DNA of 64,000 nt from Bog-532 sp963830385 (GTDB taxonomy: Bacteria > Actinomycetota > Actinomycetes > Streptosporangiales > Streptosporangiaceae), in the NCBI GenBank assembly GCA_963830385.1, contig CAWHMD010000011.1:62001-126000 (forward strand). Direction: 5' to 3'. The notes under the pieces are model-generated. The model had not been told where the DNA came from. It made no database searches and worked only from the letters and a program-made list of their open reading frames with translations. A program made the position numbers and the translations under genes. Positions 58,869 through 64,000 of the stretch are shown in pieces (within the stretch, counting starts at the first letter, position 1; each line of letters begins with the position of its first letter).

Positions 58869-59951
58869 TCATGCTGCCCCCTCGACGCGGATCGCTTGCT
58901 GCTGTGCCTGCAGGCACAACTCGGCTGCCTTGAAGGCGTGTTCCTGGGTCATGGCCCGCTCGGTCCCCTCCAGGCAGTCGAGGATCAGTTCGCCAAAGAA
59001 GGGGTAGCCGACCTTGCCGGACACCGGGATGTGGTGCTCCCCGTTCTTATCGACCAGGTAGACGTGGTTGCCGTCAGGTTCTCGGGCCACGTCGGTGTAC
59101 TTGCGCAGCTCGATGGAGCCCTCGGTGCCGAGGATGAACGTCCGGCCGTCGCCCCAGGTGTTCAGGCCGTCCGGGGTGAACCAGTCGACGCGGCAGTAGC
59201 CGGTGACGCCGTTGGCGAGCACGACGGTGGCGTCACCGAAGTCCTCGATGCCCGGGTGGTCCTTGTGCGCGTAGTTGGCCACCCGCGCTGATGTGATGGT
59301 GCCGTCGTCGCAGCCGCCGTAGTAGAGCACCTGCTCCAGCTGGTGGCTGCCTATGTCGCAGAGGATCCCGCCGTAGGCCTCGTGGTCGAAGAACCAGGCG
59401 GGCCGGCTGGGCGCGTTCATCCGGTGCGGGCCCATTCCGAGCACCTGCAGGACCCGCCCGATCGCGCCGTCGGCGATGAGCTGCCCGGCGAACACCGCGC
59501 TCTCCACGTGCAGGCGCTCGCTGAAGTAGACGGCGTACTTCCGGCCGGTCCGGGCTGCCGTAGCCCGCACCTCAGCGAGCTGGCTCAGCGTGGTCATGGG
59601 AGGTTTATCGACAAAGTAGTGCTTGCCGTGCTCCATGACCCGCAGGCCGAGCCCGGCTCGCTGCGCGGGGATCGCGCCGCTGGCGACAAGCTGCACCCGG
59701 TCGTCATCCAGCACGGCTTCCTCCGACGGCGCGACGTCGGCACCGGGATACCGGCGGCAGAACTCGGCCGCCTTTCCCGGGTCGCTGTCGTAGACCCACC
59801 GGAGCTCGCCGCCGGCCTCGGTCAGCCCGTTGCACATCCCGCTGATGTGACCGTGATCGAGGCCGACGGCCGCGAACACGAAATCACCCGGCGAGCAGAC
59901 GGGCTGCGGTCGTCCGGTTGGCGCGTAGTTCATCCCGTCCTGGTTCGGCAC
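58869..59951 (-). CDS. Gfo/Idh/MocA family oxidoreductase
   Basis: This 360-residue protein has FVFAAVGLDHGHISGMCNGL (a variant dinucleotide site), HGKHYFVDKPPMTTLSQLAE with the catalytic E/D-K-P lysine, and ILCDIGSHQLEQVLYYGG (D-x-G-x-H). It is an NAD(P)-dependent dehydrogenase of sugars or inositols. The GTG 59951 has GGAGAGGAG upstream. It lies 31 bases after the next dehydrogenase gene in the same direction. Its cofactor motif lacks the usual G-x-G-x-x-G, so cofactor binding should be looked at with care. Confidence 0.88.
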   Translation of the reverse strand: MPNQDGMNYAPTGRPQPVCSPGDFVFAAVGLDHGHISGMCNGLTEAGGELRWVYDSDPGKAAEFCRRYPGADVAPSEEAVLDDDRVQLVASGAIPAQRAGLGLRVMEHGKHYFVDKPPMTTLSQLAEVRATAARTGRKYAVYFSERLHVESAVFAGQLIADGAIGRVLQVLGMGPHRMNAPSRPAWFFDHEAYGGILCDIGSHQLEQVLYYGGCDDGTITSARVANYAHKDHPGIEDFGDATVVLANGVTGYCRVDWFTPDGLNTWGDGRTFILGTEGSIELRKYTDVAREPDGNHVYLVDKNGEHHIPVSGKVGYPFFGELILDCLEGTERAMTQEHAFKAAELCLQAQQQAIRVEGAA

Positions 59952-59982
59952 TGCGATGCTCTCCTCTCCGTGGTCGGCGGTG

Positions 59983-61140
59983 TCACCGTTGCCGGCCGGT
60001 CGTCGTGATCTCGTTGTCGGCGAACTCAGTCACCGACGCCGTTTTCTCGTGGAAGTGCGGGGCCGCGGCGAGCAGTCCCTCCCGCGTACAGAACGGGTCG
60101 TCCGCGGCTAGCGGGAGGGCTACGCGGCGGCTGGTGATAGCCGATTTGTAGATCGCAGTGATGAGCTCCAGCGTCTTGCGGCCTTCGTGCCCGTCGATCA
60201 GCATGCGCCCGCCGGAGGACTCCAGGGCCGACAGCACATTGCCGATCTGGCCGGTGTGGCCCTCGTCGGCCAGGGCGGGAAGGCCCTCGTAATAGGCGGT
60301 CAGTGCCCGCTCAGCTGCCCGGTCACGTTCGGGGAAGCCGTTGGCTTTCTGCGTGGAGGCGTAGACCTCCCACGGCGTCCCGATCTTGGCCTTCTCTGTC
60401 TGGAACACGATCTGCTGGTCCTCGCCGTGATGGACGACCGAGCTGGTGATCTGGCCCAGGGCGCCGGAGCCGAAGCGCACGATGGCAAGGGAGAGATCCT
60501 CGACCTCGGCGTTGCCGTGGGCGAGGTTGCCGAACAGTGCCTGGACCTCCACCGGCATGCCGGCCATCCACTGCAGCGCGTCGATGTGGTGCACGGCATG
60601 GTTGAGCGTGCACCCGCCGCCCTCGCTCTTCCACGTCCCGCGCCACCACAGGTCGTAATAGCTGGGGCCGCGCCACCAATGGGAGTCGACCTGGGCGTGC
60701 AGCACCCGGCCGGCCAGCCCCGAGTCCAGCACCCGCTTCAAGCGCATCATCGGCGTGGTGAAACGATTCTGGGCGACGATCGACAGCAGCGCCCCGCTGG
60801 CCTGCTCGGCGGCGAGAATGGCGTCGCACTCCTGAAGCGAGATGGCCATCGGCTTCTCGCCCAGCGTATGGACTCCCGCGTTCAGCAGGCTGGAGGCGAT
60901 TTCGGCGTGCGTGTCCGGCGGGGTACACACCGAGGCCAGGTCCACGCCGGGCCCGCGCAGAACCTCGTCGACGTCGTAGCGGGCCGCGGCATCGAGATGG
61001 TACCTGGCGACCTGGCGTTCGGCCTTCTCGCGCTTGATGTCAGCTACGGCCACGATCCGGCAGCGGTCCGGGAACGCCAGGTACCCCTCGATGTGGGAGC
61101 TTGAGATCGCGCCCGCTCCGATGATGGCGACGTTTATCAT
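59983..61140 (-). CDS. Gfo/Idh/MocA family oxidoreductase
   Basis: This 385-residue protein has a classical INVAIIGAGAISSSHIEGYL Rossmann start, HTLGEKPMAISLQECDAILA with the E-K-P lysine, and GCTLNHAVHHIDALQWMAGM (D-x-x-x-H type). It starts at ATG 61140 with CGGGAGAACG; the longer frame upstream has no ribosome site. It oxidises a sugar or sugar derivative with NAD(P). It lies between the IclR gene and the second dehydrogenase and is probably co-transcribed with both. Confidence 0.92.
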   Translation of the reverse strand: MINVAIIGAGAISSSHIEGYLAFPDRCRIVAVADIKREKAERQVARYHLDAAARYDVDEVLRGPGVDLASVCTPPDTHAEIASSLLNAGVHTLGEKPMAISLQECDAILAAEQASGALLSIVAQNRFTTPMMRLKRVLDSGLAGRVLHAQVDSHWWRGPSYYDLWWRGTWKSEGGGCTLNHAVHHIDALQWMAGMPVEVQALFGNLAHGNAEVEDLSLAIVRFGSGALGQITSSVVHHGEDQQIVFQTEKAKIGTPWEVYASTQKANGFPERDRAAERALTAYYEGLPALADEGHTGQIGNVLSALESSGGRMLIDGHEGRKTLELITAIYKSAITSRRVALPLAADDPFCTREGLLAAAPHFHEKTASVTEFADNEITTTGRQR

Positions 61141-61159
61141 CGTTCTCCCGTTCAGCGCC

Positions 61160-61975
61160 TCACCGGCGGCCCGCGTAGCGGAGTTCGTCGGCACACTCAG
61201 TCAGGCCGGTGACGACGCTGCGGCGGTGCTCATCGGTGAGCCGGGCCAGCGGGATCGAGCAGCTCAGCGCGTAGGCCGCCGGATGGGTGCTCGGGATGGC
61301 GACCGCGAAGCAGCACAGCCCCGGGGTGTTCTGGCCGGCTTCGTAGGCCCAGCCGCGCCGCCTGGTCTCGGCGAGTTCGGTGTGCAGTGCCTGCCGGTCG
61401 GTGACGGTGTCCGATGTGAGAGCGGCCAGCGTCCCGGGTAGCACCCCGTCGACCTCAGCCGTGGTGCGGGCGGCCAGCAGCGCCTTGCCGAGTGCGGTGG
61501 CATGGGCCGGCAGCCGCCGGCCGATGCGGGAGATCACCCGCAGATGGTGCTGCGATTCCCGGCTGGCCAGGTACACAACGTCGGAGCCGTCGAGCCGGGC
61601 GAGATGGATCGTCTCGTCGAGCTGCCGTTGCAGCCCGGCCAGCAGCGGTGCCGCGGACCGCACCATGGGGTCGTGGTCGAGGTAGGCGGCGCCGATCCGC
61701 AGCGCGCCCAGGCCGATGACGTAACCGCCGTGGCGCTCGTCTACCCAGCCGCGCGCCACCAGCGTGTGCAGCAGACCGTGCAGGCTCGACTTCGGCACGC
61801 CGAGGCGGCGCTGCAGCTCTCCCAGGGTGAGAGGCTCCGGCGCGTCGGCGAGCAGCTCGAGCAACTCCACGGTCCGGTAGGCCGACTTCACCGGCTCGCC
61901 GCGGCGCTGCGCCGCACGGCGCGGCAGACCGTCGGCGCCGTCATGCAGTGCTGTGGATTCGGTGATGGCAGGCAT
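61160..61975 (-). CDS. IclR family transcriptional regulator
   Basis: This 271-residue protein has the N-terminal wHTH AYRTVELLELLADAPEPLTL followed by LGVPKSSLHGLLHTLVARGW, then the IclR ligand domain with LHGLL, ETIHLARLDGSDVVYLASRE and LPAHATALGKALLAA. ATG 61975 has AGGAGGGG upstream. It is divergent from the kdgD-gudD genes and is the natural candidate to bind the paired palindromes at 62103-62137 and 62450-62484. Confidence 0.93.
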   Translation of the reverse strand: MPAITESTALHDGADGLPRRAAQRRGEPVKSAYRTVELLELLADAPEPLTLGELQRRLGVPKSSLHGLLHTLVARGWVDERHGGYVIGLGALRIGAAYLDHDPMVRSAAPLLAGLQRQLDETIHLARLDGSDVVYLASRESQHHLRVISRIGRRLPAHATALGKALLAARTTAEVDGVLPGTLAALTSDTVTDRQALHTELAETRRRGWAYEAGQNTPGLCCFAVAIPSTHPAAYALSCSIPLARLTDEHRRSVVTGLTECADELRYAGRR

Positions 61976-62063
61976 TGCCCCTCCTGGCCGTCCGGACCGG
62001 CACGACCCGAACGGTGTCCGGACCGGTGTTCGTGATGATCCTTGGCCGTTACGGTCACGACCA

Positions 62064-62092
62064 TTGACAGTGACGATCACGGATCCTATTTT
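62064..62092 (+). promoter_or_regulatory. Upstream (duplicate) promoter
   Basis: TTGACA (62064-62069), 17 bases, then TATTTT (62087-62092). It has the same layout as the promoter at 62411 and leads into a decayed copy of the kdgD start. Confidence 0.65.
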
Positions 62093-62102
62093 GGGTCTAG
62101 TT

Positions 62103-62137
62103 GTTCGTCAATGCGAATGCTGTTCACATATCTGAAC
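62103..62137. promoter_or_regulatory. Paired IclR-type operators, upstream copy
   Basis: Two 16-base palindromes, GTTCG-N6-CGAAT at 62103 and GTTCA-N6-TGAAC at 62122, are offset by 19 bases. They lie just downstream of the -10 at 62087. Confidence 0.65.
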
Positions 62138-62164
62138 ATCTGGATCCAGGAATTCCGGGCCGAG

Positions 62165-62350
62165 CGTGTCGCCATCGCCGGAACCTTGTCCTTTCCGGTC
62201 ACGCCGTTCAGTGCGGCAGGCAGCTGCCGGTGTTCGCGCTGCAGTCGCGGCCGGTGTCCCGACCAGGCCGTAAGCGCTTCAGGCAGCTTCATGCCGCGCC
62301 GTTCACCTTCCACGCCGCGCATGACGCGGTCGGGATCTACCTGAGACGGG
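62165..62350 (+). pseudogene. Decayed duplicate of the kdgD 5' end
   Basis: The frame at 62165 reads RVAIAGTLSFPVTPFSAAGS, matching AGVLFFPVTPFTAAGA of the intact gene at 62507, but the start codon is lost. After that LPVFALQSRPVSR in another frame resembles VPVFAGAGGPLP of the intact gene, implying a deletion of about 50 codons. The rest to 62350 is not recognisable. It follows a promoter and operators duplicated from the functional set. Confidence 0.6.
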
Positions 62351-62410
62351 TTAGCCGCAGTTTCTGGCGGTGCTCCCGGGCGATGACCCTTGACGGCTGT
62401 GGTCACACCG

Positions 62411-62439
62411 TTGACAGTGACGCACACCGATTCTATATT
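62411..62439 (+). promoter_or_regulatory. Promoter of the kdgD-gudD operon
   Basis: TTGACA (62411-62416), 17-base spacer, TATATT (62434-62439). This is the best sigma-70-type promoter in the window. Transcription would start near 62446, inside the first operator. Confidence 0.75.
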
Positions 62440-62449
62440 CGGGACACTT

Positions 62450-62484
62450 GTTCAAGGTAGTGAATATTGTTCATGTATGTGAAC
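62450..62484. promoter_or_regulatory. Paired IclR-type operators before kdgD
   Basis: GTTCA-N6-TGAAT at 62450 and GTTCA-N6-TGAAC at 62469 are offset by 19 bases, exactly as in the upstream copy. Position over the start site suggests repression. Confidence 0.7.
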
Positions 62485-62506
62485 ACTTAGAAATCAAAGG
62501 ATCAGC

Positions 62507-63436
62507 GTGGACCCTTTCGCCGGAGTCTTGTTTTTCCCGGTCACACCGTTCACCGCGGCTGGTGCGGTCGATGCTGGAACGCTCGCCGAGCACCTGCGGC
62601 GTGGACTGGCCGCCGGGCCGGGCGGGGTGTTCGCCGCCTGTGGCACCGGCGAGTTTCATGCGCTGGATATGGCGGAATACCGGCAGGTCGTGAGCAGCGC
62701 GGTTACGGTGACCGGCGGGACAGTGCCGGTGTTCGCGGGGGCCGGCGGTCCGCTTCCGCTGGCCCGGGAGTTCGCGCGCGCGGCCGCCGATGCCGGCGCC
62801 GACGGCCTGCTGCTGATGCCGCCCTACCTGGTGGCCGCGCCGCCGGCCGGTCTGGTCGCCTACACCCGCGCCGTCACCCAGGCCAGTGCGCTCCCGCTGA
62901 TCGTCTACCAGCGCGGCAATGCGGTGTTCGACCCCGAGACGGCGGCCGAGCTCGCGCGGATGCCGCAGGTCGTCGGGCTGAAGGACGGCCTCGGCGACAT
63001 TGACCTGATGTCCCGGATCGTGGCCACGGTGCGCCGTGCGCTGGACGGCGACAGCAAGCCGTTCCAGTTCTTCAACGGGATGCCCACCGCGGAGGTCAGC
63101 GTGCCCGCCTACCGGGGGCTCGGTGTGGAGCTGTACTCCTCGGCGGTGTTCTGCTTCGCCCCGGAGATTTCGCTGGCCTTCTACGACGCCGTGACCCAGC
63201 AGGACGACGCCCTGGTGGACCGGTTCCTCGCGGAGTTCTTCCATCCTTTGGTGGCGCTGCGTAACCAGGTTCCGGGATATGCGGTGTCACTGATCAAGGC
63301 GGGGGTTCGGCTGCGCGGCCTGGACGCGGGCGCGGTGCGGGCACCGCTGGTGGACCCCACCGCTGCGCACCTCGCCGAGCTGGAACGGATCACCGACGGG
63401 GGGCTGGCACTGGCCGAGGAGGTGGCTGTTCGATGA
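62507..63436 (+). CDS. kdgD: Probable 5-dehydro-4-deoxyglucarate dehydratase (DHDPS family)
   Basis: This 309-residue TIM barrel of the DapA/NanA family has FFPVTPFTAAGAVDAGTLAE, the loop GGVFAACGTGEFHALDMAEY typical of KdgD, Tyr134 in LIVYQRGNAVFD and the Schiff-base Lys159 in VVGLKDGLGDIDL. KdgD converts 5-dehydro-4-deoxyglucarate to alpha-ketoglutarate semialdehyde with loss of water and CO2. GTG 62507 has AAAGGATC upstream. Its stop overlaps the next ATG (ATGA). The adjacent glucarate-dehydratase-like gene supports the assignment. Confidence 0.87.
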   Translation: MDPFAGVLFFPVTPFTAAGAVDAGTLAEHLRRGLAAGPGGVFAACGTGEFHALDMAEYRQVVSSAVTVTGGTVPVFAGAGGPLPLAREFARAAADAGADGLLLMPPYLVAAPPAGLVAYTRAVTQASALPLIVYQRGNAVFDPETAAELARMPQVVGLKDGLGDIDLMSRIVATVRRALDGDSKPFQFFNGMPTAEVSVPAYRGLGVELYSSAVFCFAPEISLAFYDAVTQQDDALVDRFLAEFFHPLVALRNQVPGYAVSLIKAGVRLRGLDAGAVRAPLVDPTAAHLAELERITDGGLALAEEVAVR

Positions 63437-64000
63437 CCGCGCCGATTCGCATCACGAGCGTGACCGTGACGCCGGTGGCATTTCGCGACCCGCCGCTGCT
63501 GAACGCCGCGGGCGTGCACGAGCCGTTCGCGCTGCGCGCGGTGATCGAGGTGGTGACCGACGCGGGGCTGCACGGTCTCGGGGAAACCTACGCCGACTCC
63601 GCCCACCTGGGGTGGCTGTGCGCCGTCGCCGGCGAAATCACCGGCCTGGACGTGCACGCCACCAGTGAGCTCCGCCGGCGGGTTGCATCCGTGCTGGCCG
63701 GTGTGACCGGCTCCAACCAGCACGGGCTGTTCGGCGAGGTGACCGCGGCACGCACCGTGGACCAAGTGTTCGCCCCCTTCGAAGTGGCCTGCCTGGACGT
63801 CCAGGGCAAGGCGGCGGGCCGGCCGGTGGCCGACCTGCTCGGCGGGGCCGTCCGGCAGGCCGTGCCGTACTCCGCCTACCTGTTCTACAAGTGGGCGGCG
63901 CATCCCGAGCAGCCTGAGGACGCGTGGGGTCAGGTGCTCGACCCCGCGGGCATGGTGGCGCAGGCGCGAACGATGATCGACAGGTTCGGTTTCACCGCGA
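63433..64000 (+). CDS. Glucarate dehydratase-like enolase superfamily protein, N-terminal part
   Basis: ATG 63433 opens a frame to the window end (189 codons). It reads IRITSVTVTPVAFRDPPLLN, then EVVTDAGLHGLGETYADSAH, FAPFEVACLDVQGKAAGRPV and DLLGGAVRQAVPYSAYLFYK. The enolase N-terminal capping domain and the start of the barrel are clear, and A-Y-L-F-Y-K matches the first catalytic-side strand of glucarate dehydratases (GudD). The metal ligands lie beyond the edge. It would make 5-dehydro-4-deoxyglucarate, the substrate of the preceding KdgD. It is translationally coupled to kdgD. Confidence 0.85.
   Translation, partial: MTAPIRITSVTVTPVAFRDPPLLNAAGVHEPFALRAVIEVVTDAGLHGLGETYADSAHLGWLCAVAGEITGLDVHATSELRRRVASVLAGVTGSNQHGLFGEVTAARTVDQVFAPFEVACLDVQGKAAGRPVADLLGGAVRQAVPYSAYLFYKWAAHPEQPEDAWGQVLDPAGMVAQARTMIDRFGFTA

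Noticed and set aside
1..64000. tRNA, rRNA and riboswitch search by eye
   Set aside because: No cloverleaf with TTCRANNC arm, ribosomal RNA segment or known riboswitch core was recognised; a covariance-model search would be needed to exclude weak cases.

Overview
The window is about 64 kb of very GC-rich DNA (roughly 70 percent by eye). It has frequent GTG starts, strong GGAGG-type ribosome sites, and dense, often overlapping gene pairs. The families present are luciferase-like monooxygenases, a PadR regulator with a permease-prefix protein, DUF4913, DUF899, an MMPL exporter, a berberine-bridge type oxidase, and TetR, MarR and IclR regulators. Together these point to a chromosomal segment of an actinomycete, probably a filamentous soil form. 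I cannot name a genus. No rRNA, tRNA, CRISPR array or replication origin was seen.

Layout. 1-3.8 kb: the first half of a sulfurtransferase, LuxR and MFS remnants, a YceI protein, a MarR-LLM oxidoreductase pair and a cupin gene with one nonsense codon. 4-8.5 kb: a NIPSNAP protein, then a TPR-CHAT caspase-like protease divergent from a cytosolic subtilisin-like protease across about 70 bp. 8.5-14.1 kb: an alpha/beta hydrolase and a crotonase-fold protein, then a TetR-controlled SDR plus acyl-CoA ligase operon whose ligase carries a repeat-expanded insert. 14.1-17.9 kb: DUF899, a membrane protein, a lipoprotein hydrolase that seems to start at CTG, and a methyltransferase. 18-19.8 kb: a complete IS5-family element with inverted repeats and a TAA target duplication, carrying a passenger P-loop kinase coupled to the transposase. 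19.7-30.3 kb: a winged-helix protein whose 3' end is supplied by the IS, a deleted LLM gene, a DUF4913 protein, a MarR-controlled fused ABC exporter, an MMPL exporter and an orphan phage-type lysin. 30.5-36.8 kb: a TetR/SDR pair sharing an operator, small enzymes, a polysaccharide deacetylase and a methyltransferase pair. 36.8-40.9 kb: a larE-larB-larC-larA operon for nickel-pincer lactate racemase and its cofactor. 41-47.6 kb: an aldo/keto reductase, a PadR/membrane protein/signal peptidase I operon, an RNA-ligase remnant, an XRE-TPR regulator and a TetR-DoxX pair. 48-52.7 kb: a TetR-controlled MFS operon with a broken FAD oxidase, and a cold-shock gene. 53.8-64 kb: a sugar-acid catabolic island with an ABC importer, two Gfo/Idh/MocA dehydrogenases, an IclR regulator, a KdgD-like dehydratase and the start of a glucarate-dehydratase-like gene.

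How the genes work together. The right-hand island reads as uptake of a carbohydrate, probably a sugar acid or a sugar oxidised to one, followed by dehydrogenation and two dehydrations. IclR control is suggested by paired palindromes downstream of a good TTGACA/TATATT promoter, and a decayed duplicate of that promoter lies 350 bp upstream. The lar genes form a self-contained cofactor-plus-enzyme operon. Several efflux or enzyme genes are divergent from their own TetR or MarR regulator with visible palindromes between them. About ten remnants or disrupted genes suggest a region under ongoing decay. The least ordinary items are the CHAT/subtilisin divergent pair and the IS element with its coupled kinase.
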